A stretch of DNA of 64,000 bases from NCBI RefSeq assembly GCF_000524195.1, contig NW_020170568.1:21376-85375 (forward strand), in the 5' to 3' direction. The DNA comes from Echinococcus granulosus (Eukaryota > Platyhelminthes > Cestoda > Cyclophyllidea > Taeniidae). Below the pieces are notes generated by a model. The model saw only the letters and a list, made by a program, of their open reading frames with translations. It made no database searches and was not told the DNA's origin. Shown piece by piece: positions 1-11,632 of the stretch (within the stretch, counting starts at the first letter, position 1; every line of letters begins with the position of its first letter). The position numbers and the translations under genes were made by a program.

Positions 1-1398
1 CTCAAGAATTCGTCTGTGGTCAACCTCATTCCTCAATCTGCATATATTTAGGCTTCTCTGGAGCCTTAAGTGAAACTGGAAGAAGGCGATCCTATCAGGT
101 GCTCAAAAAACGGCAGGGATGCAGACCATTTCTGCACTTTCCTAATATTCCATTTTAATCCCTCTCCATCATCATCTTATCTCCTCAGAACAAGCCACAG
201 GAAGATTAATGAAAACCACATTGGAATATGGCATGATCTCACTCTCTGCAAAACTTTTATTCTCCTCTCCACTCGCCACTAGTGGCATGTCTATCAACTT
301 GATGACAGGTGTTGACGTGACTTCACGGCGTATTCTGGGGCACTAATAATCCACACCGTTTCCCGTCTCGCCTGTTTTGAGTGAATTAAGCACGGTCTCG
401 GAAAATACATTCGTTTCCAGAGTGCATTTAAGTGACCGCCAGACTCACACATGATTAGTTCGCTTTCACCAACCCTACCTTCGTTAAAGATTTAGCTAAC
501 ATGAACCATTTTCCTTTTCCATCCACCCAAGATTCGAATGCCTGTCTAGTGAAAACAGTAAGGGAAGAAGGGGTCACGGCGATGTGGGAATCTCGAAAGG
601 GTCATTCCAGCTACACCACAGACAAGCATCAACGCCTCCAGCTCGTTGTGCCACCTATTTTAATGTAATAATTTGGATATACTTTTTTCACATGGTGTCA
701 GTTAATGTATCACCTTATCTCAAATGTGAAGAAGGGCCACGTGTCACGTGCGCTATTTGTTAACTCTCAATTTTGGTAAAGCCCTAGCCATTAGCCCCAA
801 CCCCTTCTGCATGTCGAAAATGGATATTCTGCTCAGGTATTGTGTCTCCTTTCACCCTCAGGGAAGTCTTGCGGCACTACAATTTTAGCCTAGCCTTTGA
901 AGTAGAAATATACGTTTGTTGCTATGATACAAAATTCAAGTGTTTAATTACTTTGGCCTACTTACTTTGGACTACAAAGAAATCGCTCAACAGTTACTCA
1001 CATTTTTCTCACCTTTCCGTCTGACCAATCTTAACAATTTGCCTTTATTTTCCCGGTCGACAACTGCGCTCATCTGGAATTCTCTAACTACTCAACATTA
1101 CCCATCTTTATTTTAGCATTGAAGTTATTGTCATGCTCCTGTTTTCTCGTTTGCATGAGCAAGGTTTCGCTCCCTAACTCCTTCGTCTAGACGACGCTAA
1201 CTCGTGCTTTCCGTACCTCCTCCAGCCTCAACCAATAGTGACAAGCGAAAATGTTGGGATCGAAACATCCGATTGTAATTCTTGCTTTGAGATGTCGCTG
1301 ACCAATGGGCCTCGTTGATTCCACCTCAGCACATGCCTGCACACATGACTGGTTGTTCAAATATAAGTCTGGCGTCTCCACAAACTTCAGGGTCGACA
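1..1398. other. Upstream region of first GT31 gene
   Basis: No coding exon is supported here. Short ORFs on both strands lack splice signals or recognisable motifs. The stretch should hold the promoter and any 5' UTR of the GT31 gene that starts near 1399, but no clear TATA or initiator was picked out. Confidence 0.4.
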
Positions 1399-4357
1399 AT
1401 GGGAAGATATGGCGCCTTGTGTAAAAATCTCGCCGAAATTTTCCACTACATCTGCATACTTGCATTCACTCTTGTCTTCTACAAGTACGCAACAGACTTC
1501 TGCTGGTTTTTATCCCTCACCACTGAGACGTATTGGCCTCTGACCTTACGCAACTCTGAACCGCCCCACGATTTGCTATTAGAATTCGATGTCAACTCCA
1601 TCGCTAGTAACCTAACGAAATTTACTATTCTGGACACACTAGTCCTCAAAGAGGGCACCAAGTCGGTGCAACTGACCTACGAGGATCTTGTGAATATCTC
1701 TGACAAAAGATGGAAGCCCGACTTTGATCCAAAAGTTCAGTTGGTGTACCCCCAGGCCTTCAATACCTCCAGCATCGTCGATCGGCTTCTGCGTAGAGAA
1801 CCCATTCCTGAGGTGAGCAGTTTTTACTAAGATTCGCTGCCTTTAGTCAAACTTATTCGTCTACATGTTCATTCGAATCAGTTTATGAGTCCTCCAACTC
1901 TGAGACTTGACTAGGAAAAAATACGGTTCCATTTGCACTCATTATGCTGCTTTTTTGTCACACAGGATGCTCTCGTGTTACAAAATGACAATTAGGCATA
2001 AAAATACACCATCTAGCTTTAAAAGGACAAAATTTTGCTTGACCAGTTAATTGCGTTTCTCAGCCATTCTAAGTGTCCTTAAAGATATTTTTCAGGACTC
2101 TTCTTCCAACATTTCCCAAGGAAGTGTCTGATTAACAGTCTCAGCCAAGAACCCAGTAATGGGTAGTGAAGCGAAAGGTGGCACAGGTAGTAAGGTATCT
2201 CCTGACTTTGAGTATACCGCTACTCAAACTTCGAAGTAGTCACAATGTCAGTTGCTGATATTCATGAAGAAATCACCTTCACAATGCGTTCCCTACATTA
2301 GTGATAGTAGGGCAAAGATAGTATTATAAATCCTCGAGACTTTTCTAAAGACGAGAGGAGACATAGTGCTAGGGCAGAATACGTATCGTGAATAAAAGTA
2401 GGGCACGGGGCTACTGACATGTCCCAGAGGCCAGGCCGCCTGGCAGAGATACAATGGCACAGTCCAAAGTAACCCGTTACCATAACCGGGATTTAAACAG
2501 TCAGCTGGCATGTTGAAGTACATCAAAATTAAATGTACATGTTAGTTTGACTAGGAGACTAACAGCCACGATGGTGAATTAGCGTGGACCTTTGAAGTGA
2601 CTCTGTGAGAGGATTCGGCAAACCGCTCTGATTAGACGTTTCCTCAGAGCGAAGGAATCAGAATCTGCAGAGAATGGATAGCAGTCCACTGACATGGAAA
2701 GTCGCATTCGATCACGCCACTTTCTCCATCTTCAAGATCAAAAATGCTTCACTGCTTTTTCGGGATAAAATAAAATAACCCACGACTTCTTGTAGGAAGG
2801 CGTTCTTAAATGAGATTTCGGCTCTTCTTGTAAAACTGCTAGGCTACAAGCACATCCGAGATGGAGGTATCAAATGCGGAGACTCAAGAGCCGGTTTAAT
2901 TAAATACACTCTTAAGATCAAAGTGCTCAAATTGTCTACCTATATTTATTCAGTACTGTAGTTTTATACATAGTGAACCTTTTCCATCGTTAAAACTCAG
3001 CATTCCTCCGACTATTAACTGCTTGCCGGCAAATCACGTGATAGGGGTGACTGCCGAAAAGATGACGTGGCTTAAATAGTCTCTCCGCTATGGGTCGTCA
3101 CTGGCTCAGTCATCACAGGTGAATGTCATTTTTGTGATGCTTACATTTACTAAATTGCCAAGGAAGTGGGGATTTTTGTCACTAAGGTCCAAGTTCATTT
3201 GCTGCTGCCAACAATGTAGAGCCTCAACTCTTCGGAAGAAGGTTTGGTGGTAACACACAGCATGACAGGGAGGTTATAGATGCAACCGGAAGAGAGAGAA
3301 TAAAGTGGCGCATGGTTAAGTGCTCATCTAAGCATATACCACCAATGATTCATGGAAATATTGCAAAATACCATGATTGTTTTAGAAAAATACCTTCGCT
3401 GAACGTGTCCGGATCTTAAACATCAAGCACCTGTTGAATATTTCTATCATTCTCCTAATTCAGGCACCAATCAACGGCCCTCGATTTCGGTACCTGGTTC
3501 TGAGCAAAGAGGTGTGTCATCCACAAATTCCATCCAGTCACAGATACAACATAGTGGTGGTGGTTAAGTCGAGCATTGCCAACTCTCAGCAAAGGCAGGA
3601 GTTTCGACGAATTTACCATCCCTACACCAACACCAATGGTCGACTACTGCTAGGCTTACGAATTGGTCTCGTCTTCTCTGTCGGCATTCCTAGAAGTCAG
3701 CAAGACAACATCTTCCAACGTGGCAAGCATCAAGTGCAACTAACCAGTAGCGGAGGCAATTTTCTCAATCCAAACGATTTGCGTCGTATCACGGTTCAGT
3801 TTGAAGAGGAAAAGTTAAAGTATGATGACCTTATTGTGGGAGATTATGAGGACACCTACTTCAATCTCACCACCAAAAGCCACTATTCCTTCACATGGGC
3901 TGCCACTTTCTGTCGACGCAGCAGACCCACCATGCTCTTTGTAGATGATGATATGCCCTTTTCGGTGAAGCATCTAGCTCGTGTTGTGCGTTCTCTGCCT
4001 CGACACACGAGGTCCACCTTTCTGCATGGACGAATTTACACCAATACTGGTGTCTTCCGCTTTGAGGACGGTGTTAGTATTCCCAAATGGAACGTCCTAA
4101 AGACCGAGGTGCCCTGGCCAGCGTACCAGACCTACGCTGTGGGTTATTTCCTTCTGGCTAGTTTTGCGCATGTGGAACGACTTGCTTTGGCAATGCTCTT
4201 CACGCAGAAATTCCCCGTGGAAGATGCATGGATCGGTGTGGTGGCATTCAAACTGGACCTAACTATGCGGCCGGCTAGGGAAATTTTTGATTGGAGGCTG
4301 ATTCTAACAAAAATGAAACACAACCTGCCCTCCGTTCCATCATGGGTTTTCATGTAG
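1399..4357 (+). CDS. GT31 beta-1,3-galactosyltransferase-like protein, copy 1
   Basis: Two exons, 1399-1812 and 3464-4357, joined at GAG|gtgagc and attcag|GCA in phase 0; the intron is 1651 bp. The product is about 435 residues. ATG 1399 is preferred over in-frame ATGs at 1333 and 1345 because it gives a length almost equal to the tandem copy (436) and puts a hydrophobic segment (about residues 12-30) near the N-terminus, as in type II Golgi enzymes. Family motifs seen: a DLIV..DYEDTYFNLT block near 259-274 (the GT31 D-x-Y-x-N-L-T region), a DDD metal and UDP-sugar motif at 299-301, EVPWP near 353, and EDAWIG near 391, corresponding to the acidic EDVYxG catalytic motif. Several N-glycosylation sequons occur. 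The expected role is transfer of a hexose, probably galactose or GlcNAc, to glycans in the Golgi; donor and acceptor cannot be read from sequence. The sequence is divergent from vertebrate B3GALTs. Confidence 0.9.
2335..2510 (+). repeat. Unit A repeat, copy 1 (solo)
   Basis: This copy lies inside the intron of the first GT31 gene. It starts near TAAAGACGAGAGGAGACATA, runs through a GGCCAGGCCGCCTGGCAGAG core and ends near CCGGGATTTAAAC. The same order of blocks recurs at 17.8 and 19.9 kb and elsewhere in the window, always on the + strand. Confidence 0.65.
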
Positions 4358-4439
4358 GTGCTTATTAAGGGATATCTTCCCCATACTTATGCACAATAGC
4401 CGATGCGATTTGTCACATTATTTAGATTTAAAAAGTATG

Positions 4440-4445
4440 AATAAA
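4440..4445 (+). terminator. Poly(A) signal of GT31 copy 1
   Basis: A canonical AATAAA lies 83 bases past the stop codon at 4355-4357 and is the likely cleavage and polyadenylation signal. Confidence 0.55.
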
Positions 4446-4591
4446 TTGTTGCACAATGAGGGAATGGTTTGAATTTTTGGAAAAGGAATTATCTGGAAGA
4501 GTTGGGTAAATTAAAGGCGGGAAAAGGCGCGTGCCTTATATCAAAATTTGCAGGCACTCCTTTCATTTACATTTTCACCTAAATGTAGTAC

Positions 4592-4910
4592 TTCTAGACT
4601 CCTCTAAAGACAAAAGAAGACACAGCGCTTGCGCGGAATATGCACCGTCGACATACAGAGGGGATTGGGGCCACTGGTTGGACTCACACCAGCTCACCCG
4701 GAGATTATACACTAAGGGTTCATCTATGCCAATCCTTTACCAAATTTGAGTCAAAAACGGCCTACTTATTACATAGCCCCACTTCCCCTTTTAAGAATCC
4801 CGTCTTTACTCTCCTTTATATACTTCTAACTTCACTCATCACAACGTAATCGGTGCTGTAATGAAACGTCCACGAGCCAGCCGTAACAGTCCCCGAAGGG
4901 GTACAAAATG
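4592..4910 (+). repeat. Unit A plus start of unit B repeat, copy 2
   Basis: Unit A begins with AAAGACAAAAGAAGACACAG and includes the GGGGCCACTGG core. From about 4845 it continues into a block (GTAATCGGTGCTGTAA, then CACGAGCCAGCCG) that matches unit B at 34.98 and 48.99 kb. It is a truncated copy of the longer composite element. Confidence 0.55.
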
Positions 4911-6554
4911 AAACCTTTAAATTACTATGTAGACTATTCATTGTAAGGAAGAGAAAGTAGGTGGCAATATGACAACATATCTTGACCATACTTGACCCAA
5001 TACTCAGGGTTGGAATGTACACCTTAATTGTGTTTGGCAACAAAAATGAGACAGTAAGGTGACACAATACTTAAAAGCACTTGAATAGTAATTTCATTAG
5101 TTTCTAGCTAATCAGCACCGGTTTGGACTTGACTTGGAATCTCAAAGGGAATCCTTGATTCACTAATCAACAGACGGGACATTTCCGTAGCGCGAAAGAG
5201 GTGAAGGCCTGACAGTCTTTCAAATGCATTATCGTCGGTTAATTTATGCTGTATCTATCACCTTAGCAACCTGCAAGAATTTTCCTTTCTGGCTGATGTA
5301 GGAGGAAGTGAGTTTCTTAATTAATCAGGACGGTAATTCACGCGTCGACCCAAAAATTGTACGCTGGTGGGGACGTTTTGGAATGCTTGCGCAAATTCTA
5401 TGCAGCCAACTTTATAAGAAGCCAGTGTCCGCAGCTTTGGAGTGGAATGAAACGGGATTCACTGAGTTGACAAGCCCGAAACAGGTCGGGTTCACCCAAA
5501 CCAAACTATGTGGTTGAGGAATCAAAACTGACGGTACAGTTGGTTGGAGGACGAGACAGTTCCAGTAGATTAACCACGAATCCACTGAAGAATCGGATAA
5601 CATAAGTGCTGTTTCTGTAGCGGTGGTGCCCAGGGACTAGAAAACGTGGCTATGATGAAAACGTGGATTTGCAATATTTGAAGTGTTTCCCCCCTCCTTT
5701 AGACATTTCCTACCGGTTGCACAAACAAAGGTATCAGAACTCCTTCTTATACAAAGTAATGTCTGCGTCCTATTTGCTTTGCAAAAATTGTGGTCAGTTA
5801 GTGCCTTAGATACTAATAAAGAGCTATGTAGCTGGAAACTGCTGAGAGAATTGTTTGTTTTAAAATGACGAGCATTTATTTAAAGAATGATTCGTTTTGT
5901 TGACTTTCCGAGTTATGGCCATATCAAGATCCAACTTTAACGTCGCGGACTCACTGTGAGGCTCACATGGAATCGGAGGGCTGAGAAGTCTCCGCCAGTA
6001 ATCAAATTCAGCGACACCTATGATATTGAATAGCTCAGAATCAAATTGTGCCCAACTTCCAACTTACACTCTCACTTGGGAATTTTATGGCATAGAATGG
6101 AGTAATGCTAAAGGTATGAGAGTAATTCCTGAAGAGAGGGTTTAATCCGAATCGCAAACAACCTTTTTGATTGCCCTGAATCGGAGGTGTGTTTTACTGT
6201 ATTACTGACAAAAAAAATTCTTGTGATAAAGGGTCAAGTTATGTGTCTTACTACTGCTAACCGGCTAAAGTTCATACAATGACTTGGATGTTTGGCTGCC
6301 AAAGGAGAAGGGCATATTTGGCTAGCGAAGAGACCTTCACTAAGACTTTTGAGCTCATTCTATAGCCCACTATGTAGGAGCGATGTGATGGATGTTGAGC
6401 TAAGCTACTATACTTAACTACTATTCTAAGAAAATTTGCGAAATTTTTCCCCTTTTAATGATGCCCTTGACCTTTCTCGCCACTTTTTTCTTTACTTGAA
6501 ATGAGTGTTCGCTGTAATAAATCTTCAAAAATAGGTGGAATTCACTTCGCTTAC
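4911..6554. other. Intergenic, no supported gene
   Basis: I see no convincing exon. ORFs at 5308-5868 lack splice context and motifs. On the minus strand 5960-6060 there is an open stretch ending in a good donor (A|GTGAGT) but without a convincing acceptor; it is not called. Confidence 0.35.
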
Positions 6555-6823
6555 CTCAGGATCCATTGAATTTACTGCCCTTTTGCCCTTGTAGACTTGA
6601 TGTTGCACCTCCTTAAACGTTTTTATTTGAAGATGGCTCTGGACCGATAGAGATATTATTCCCTCAAAGCCTATGCATCCTAGTTTAGAGCCTGAAACAC
6701 GCCCAGAATGTACATCCCCATGAAACAGGTGTCTGGAGAGTGCTTGTGTTGCTCCCATTAATGAGGTTGCTTGACCAGCTGGAGTGCTGGATGATAATCC
6801 GCCTAGAATGCATCCACATTCAA
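6555..6823 (-). CDS. Possible laminin-G-like internal exon
   Basis: The minus strand has a strong acceptor (a T/C-rich tract then ATTTACAG) at 6824 and a strong donor (GAG|GTAAGC) at 6554, enclosing 269 bases open in one frame: phase 1 at the start, phase 0 at the end, about 89 residues. The peptide starts ECGCILGGLSSS and later has GSKLGCIGFEGIISL. That spacing resembles the GG-L-P then GCI pattern of laminin G / neurexin-type domains, but the match is from memory and short. The ORF continues upstream of the acceptor, so the exon could be longer. No neighbouring exons of the same gene were identified with confidence. It could also be a chance ORF with good splice flanks. Confidence 0.4.
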
Positions 6824-7017
6824 CTGTAAATGCAGGCAGAAAAATTGCATAAAATGATTCCACTGCATTATGAAATGAAATTTGAAGGGAGTGAGGAGAG
6901 GTTTGGTTATCGCCCTCCGCATTACCCTCTGCTTCGAATTTCACAGTCCGTGTAAATCAATCTCACTTGCAATTTACGTGTCATTTATTGCTCTGCTACA
7001 ATTAAACTATTTTGCAG

Positions 7018-7134
7018 AAAATGCTACAACTAAATGGTGGTACCTGTAAATGTGTACAGGCAATCAAACTTGTGATGGTTCAGTGTCCGCACAGTCACGA
7101 GGTGCCTTATGTTGACCGCTGCCCAAATAAAAAG
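7018..7134 (+). CDS. Weak candidate cysteine-rich exon
   Basis: The + strand has an acceptor (CTATTTTGCAG) at 7017, then 39 open codons in phase 0 up to AAG|GTACAT. The peptide is rich in Cys and Pro (NGGTCKC, MVQCPHSHEVPY, DRCPNKK) and recalls extracellular cysteine-knot modules. The donor is weak, no partner exon is certain and no promoter is tied to it. Treat it as a hint only. Confidence 0.2.
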
Positions 7135-7396
7135 GTACATTCAAACAAACGGGCATTATAAATCTAATACACACTTACTCTTTATAAATTTTCTCGTAAA
7201 TGCGTTCTTAACCTTGCTCCAATGATTACACTGACGCGTGAAATGTTCTCATACGCCCTTTTTCTCAGTGTCCTTACTAAACGTAATGCACTTACCCCTG
7301 TGTGATTCATCAGCGAAAGCATGCAGCGCTAACCATGTCTAAACAATACGTTATTTTATTGTCACACGCCCCAAAAACCATTTATCATTCCACGAG

Positions 7397-7499
7397 GAGC
7401 CAGTCACCCTCTGCGGCTTCAAACCGGGTTATTTTCATTTCAACCTGCGGCACGGCGCCCGGACCGACCGTGTGGATGAGTGCAGCGAAAACAGCCAAT
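7397..7499 (+). CDS. Weak candidate EGF-like or cysteine-rich exon
   Basis: The + frame encodes TLCGFKPGYF and DRVDECSENSQ before a donor-like T|GTAAGC at 7499/7500. The phase 0 start fits the phase 0 end of the candidate at 7018-7134. The acceptor (CCACGAG) is poor. The region is GC-rich and other frames are also open on both strands, which lowers the value of the frame. The peptide style (GYF...DECS) suggests a secreted module if the exon is real. Confidence 0.18.
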
Positions 7500-7598
7500 G
7501 TAAGCGGTCCCCTTGCTAAAGAGGTGCTGGAGGCAAGCGGGCGACCAGACACGGCTAAACAATGACGCACAGCTGCCCTCACGAGCAGACAGAATCTG

Positions 7599-7639
7599 AT
7601 TGGTTCAACGGCTGACTATATTGGCAGCGTGTTGATTGG
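7599..7639. promoter_or_regulatory. Cluster of three CCAAT boxes
   Basis: ATTGG (inverted CCAAT, NF-Y type site) occurs at 7599-7603, 7620-7624 and 7635-7639, inside a locally GC-richer stretch. Further CCAAT/ATTGG copies follow near 8690 and 8750. This is typical of a promoter, possibly bidirectional. It lies about 1.6 kb upstream of the second GT31 gene and just upstream of any minus-strand gene at 6.5-7.5 kb. Its target cannot be assigned. Confidence 0.3.
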
Positions 7640-9263
7640 CTCTGCCCAAGACATAATGGCCATATTTGGTTGTGACATTTGTGTGTAAACAAAATTGGCT
7701 TCACACATGTTTTATTCACATAGAGGCAGCGCCGTTTACTTTCTTGACCTTGGTTTCTCTCTGCCTTAATCAACCATTATCTAAGCTGCGGCGATTTTGA
7801 TTCGTAGAAGAGACAAACTCGAATCGCATTGCCTTAGTTCAGTCAACGTGAGTGTCCTGCTCCCCGTTATTCTCTTTTGCCTCATAAATACAGGTCTGAC
7901 GTTCATTTTTTGCTCTTTTTGCCTAAGATAGCAAATAAGAATAGCTCTACCTTTGTTGCTGTGCCCGCTTGTTTTCCCTTTTGCGTTAGCTGTTCCTGCA
8001 AGGCTTCACTTGTTATAGGAATCCACCAAGTACTGTGCTGAATCGTCCGACCCAGTGGAGGTGGAGCAAATTATTAAGTGGCAGTGATTACGCACGGTTG
8101 AAATTGCTATAAATTCGATTACTGTCTGATCAAGAGGCACTTAAAATGTGTGGAATGAAGCAAACAATGTTGCCTGGTACCTTGGCCCTCACAGTTCTTT
8201 TATGTTCATTTACCATGCTTGGCAAAAGAACTCCTCATAATCTATTTTAGTTCTAGTTATTTTGAAGTGTGTAATTTTAAATAGAGTGGGAACTGTTGTT
8301 TACAAACTTGCATCATTGGAGATGGCTACAACCCCATAAAGGGTTTTTTATTCGATTGTCTAGAGAGGTCCAGCTAACGCCCAACCCTTGACCAGTAGGG
8401 AGTAGAGCCTCTCTCGGTCCCTTCTGATTGGGTGGGATCGAGTTTCGATGCCCTTTGGACGCGCGTGACAAAGACGGCCGTGCAAATCAGGTGCGGGGGG
8501 TCTCCACTACCCAGCTGTCAGGCTCTCACGCGTTCATTCTGCTCCCCCTTGCGTGCTCACATGCGTCGGTCAATAGGGATGACGGTCTGACACCCTTGTT
8601 TCTTGATTATCAGGTTAAAAGTGCTATTCTGTCCCATGCTTTGCCTCGAACCCTATAGGAAATTCCACAGCGCTCCCTCTGAGGCCTCCTTGATTGGTCA
8701 CTGATCACGTCGTTGCACCTTGAATGGCCTAAGAACTATAAGTGAGTAACAGCCAATAAAAGCGCCACAGAGATGCGGGAATATAACTAGTCCAGGTGTT
8801 TACTACTCTAGCCAAAGCACGCGAGAGGCGACATTGTGACCAAATTTTTTAGTCCTTTGTCGACATGAAAAATCTCTTTTTCGTAAAGAACACTTGTACA
8901 TACTAAGTCATGGATAGGAAAAGTTAATTACGTTAATGAATATTTTAAACTTGGATTTACGCGGGATCCACTCATACCTCCATGAAAGCAAATTTTATTA
9001 CCACTTAATTGTGGTAAAATTTCTTCGTATTAATTAATTTAAATAAGAACAAACTGCTTTTTGGCCTTTTTTTTGTAATAATAACCTTCGTGCGTTTATA
9101 TTGATTGCACCGCTAACAAGGCACATGCCAGCGTGAGCGGTTTCAAAGGTGCCCTCTAACAGAATCATGCAACCAATCCAGGTGAAGTTGGTAGTGAAGA
9201 TATCAACCAAGTGTTTGCACGGTTATATTTATATGCATGCTTGTGTGTGTATAAGGGCTTTGA
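7640..9263. other. Upstream region of second GT31 gene
   Basis: No exon is supported. A GC-richer stretch at 8340-8760 with ATTGG near 8690 and CCAAT near 8750 could be promoter sequence. A donor-like CAAC|GTGAGT near 7850 could end a non-coding first exon. The ORF at 8428-8658 has no recognisable content. Confidence 0.3.
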
Positions 9264-10829
9264 ATGAGTCGCCGTTTTTATAGTGCTTCAAAAGTGGTCC
9301 ATCGGAAAAGCGCCATATTTTGGGGGATGTTTTGCCTCAGCGTCTTCTTCATATGCTTAAAAATCTCACCTCCGAAAACGCAAGATACTGATACTGCAAA
9401 ACATCAACGGAAACTCAGTGGGCCCGTTAGTTGGCCCATGAAATTGCGAAAATACGGATCGGGTTATGCAGTCACACTGGGTTATCAAGTTAACTCCATC
9501 AACGCGCCTAAGTTCACAGTTCCGGATCAATTCGTTCTTAAAGAGTGTCCAAAAGGCGTGCCTCTGCGATTCGAGGACTTGAAAGGCATTCGTGACCATT
9601 TGTGGCGACTACCTATACATCCCCAAGTTTTCAGAACCTACCCTCAGGCGATCAATGTCAGCGATACTGTCAATCGATTGCTGCAAGGCAGGCCCATCGA
9701 AGAGGTTAGTTTTGACTAAGCAGTTAGTCATATTCTAATAGTGCATTACTCTGCTTACGCAGCTGAAATAGCTGATGAACCAGTTAAGAATCGCCACTCA
9801 AAATAAGCGCTATGGGAGGGTTATAAAGAAGAGAGTTTATTGAAGCGCATGCACGAGATCATCATAGCTACCACTCAGAATGTGCATTGATATGAATTGA
9901 TTTGATTGTCTAAACAATTGGAAGTACGGAAGTGTCCATTGTATGCCTTTTTTGTGTAGGCTCCAATAAACAACGTGGTATTTCGATACAGCGTGGTTAG
10001 TAAATCGGTTTGTCATCCTGATTATCCGGCAAGTCAAGACTACGATGTCGTGGTGGTGGTCAAATCCGGTGCAACAAACTTTCAGAGACGTGAAAATTTC
10101 CGTCGAATATATAGAACCAAATCAGCAGATTGGGGACGCCTTCACCTAGGTCAACGGATTGGCATAGTATTTTCCGTCGGTCTTCGAGTTAGTCAACAAA
10201 ACGTCCTTCATCGTGGCGGCAGGACCTTTCGTCTCAACCCTGATGGAGAAAGTGCCAATGAAATTTTGCAACGGCTGGAGGAAGAGCTGGTAAACAATGA
10301 TGATCTTATAGTGGGTGAATACGAAGACAATTACTTTAATCTCACGATGAAAATGCAGTACTCGTATATCTGGGTTGCTACGTTTTGTCAAAGAAACCGA
10401 CCGATTGTCCTATTTCTGGATGATGATGGGCCGTTTTCAGATAGAGACCTGGCCAAAGCTTTGCATAAATTGTCGCCGGAAAAGAAGGCCTATTTATTTC
10501 ACGGGATTATGGTTCTACAAGGACGCGTTTATCGATATGACAAACGTGGTTTTGATAAATGGGGTGTTTCAAAGTCGGAGGTGCCATGGCCTGAGCATCC
10601 ACCCTATCCCTTTGGTGTATACGTTCTTATGAGCTACTCAAATGTCCAAAGATTGGCTTTGGGTATGCTCTTCACCAAACCCTACCACATAGATGATACG
10701 TGGTTGGGACTGACCGCAGCAAGAATGAGTATGCACTTTCGAAATATCCATCTTCTCATCTCCAAAGCGCGATTATTAAGAACTAGGCAGGAGGGCTATG
10801 GACCCATTGACTGGCAATGGAGCGTCTAA
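9264..10829 (+). CDS. GT31 beta-1,3-galactosyltransferase-like protein, copy 2
   Basis: Two exons, 9264-9704 and 9960-10829, joined GAG|gttagt to gtgtag|GCT in phase 0; the 255 bp intron sits at exactly the position of the intron in the copy at 1.4 kb (E then APIN in both). The product is 436 residues. A hydrophobic segment at about residues 18-34 after a basic start fits a type II Golgi anchor. Motifs: DLIVGEYEDNYFNLT near 262-276, DDD at 301-303, EVPWP near 354, and DDTWLG near 392 where the other copy has EDAWIG. Both halves align along their whole length with copy 1, so this is an old tandem duplication. Donor and acceptor specificity are unknown. It is the better-defined of the two genes because its start ATG is unambiguous. 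Confidence 0.92.
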
Positions 10830-11408
10830 ATTAAAAAACGCCTTTTACTTCTTGTATGATAATTCCTACTTTGTGTCCTATTATTTTGTAAATAATCACT
10901 TCAATTTCCTTTATGAAAGCGATTGAGAGATTGGTCCTTTGTGAGGCTTAAAGCTAGGGAATGCAAAGTTTTTAGTCCCTTAGGTGAACCAAAAAGCACA
11001 TACAAACCTACCGGTGTCTTAGTTTATTTGTCTCCCATTTGATAAATTTAATATTCAAACGTAAAATCGCTATAGAGAAAGTACTTTAATGTTTGTGGAA
11101 TCCACTTGCTAGAGTTGTGCTATTACCTTAGCCTGAGTGCGGTTAGGCGTAACTTGTGGGCCCCCGAATGCCGCCTGTTCTAGATCATAGCAGTTATTGT
11201 CAAACTTTTAAATGGAATCTCAACGGCCCTCCCACAGAGCTGATTTGATCAATCATGGGTTTAACGGTGGAGAAATTCGACTGCTTTAAAGTGAGATTAT
11301 CTGTGGAAAAGTAAACAAGCAGTATTCCAGAATTACTTGAGAAGGGGGATTTAAGAATGGTGCATCGGTATTTAGCAAGATTTTTTTGACATTAAATCAT
11401 GTAGGCAC
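10830..11408. other. 3' flank of GT31 copy 2
   Basis: Nothing coding is seen. An ATTAAA variant poly(A) motif overlaps the end of the gene at about 10830; no canonical AATAAA was found close to the stop. Confidence 0.3.
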
Positions 11409-11632
11409 TTAAGCAAAGTGAGCTAAAGTTTTTTGGTGTCGCCGCCTATGATTTGTCGAAGTGCATGATGTCGGTTTGGCTGCCTCCCTCTGCAATCCAT
11501 CTTCACGACTATTTGGAGAGATGTACGCGCACTCCGCGTCAATGCTTTGAAAGTCGAGGCACTTCACGTTGATTTTCTCAATCATTGCTTGAACGAAGTA
11601 TTGTAGTTTGAAAACGTTTTCCAAGTAGGAAC
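11409..11632 (-). CDS. Probable last exon of the PTP gene
   Basis: The minus frame encodes KLQYFVQAMIEKI, which resembles the end of PTP domains, where a Q-Y motif precedes the last helix (EEQYxFxHxALLE in typical members). It then runs to a stop through a short Ser/Lys/Arg-rich tail. The nearest acceptor (GCTGGAG at 11633) implies phase 1, whereas the exon at 12625 ends in phase 0, so either a micro-exon is missing, another donor is used, or the boundary is wrong. Confidence 0.4.

Noticed and set aside
8428..8658. ORF in the GC-richer stretch before the second GT31 gene
   Set aside because: Open on account of base composition; more likely promoter or repeat sequence.
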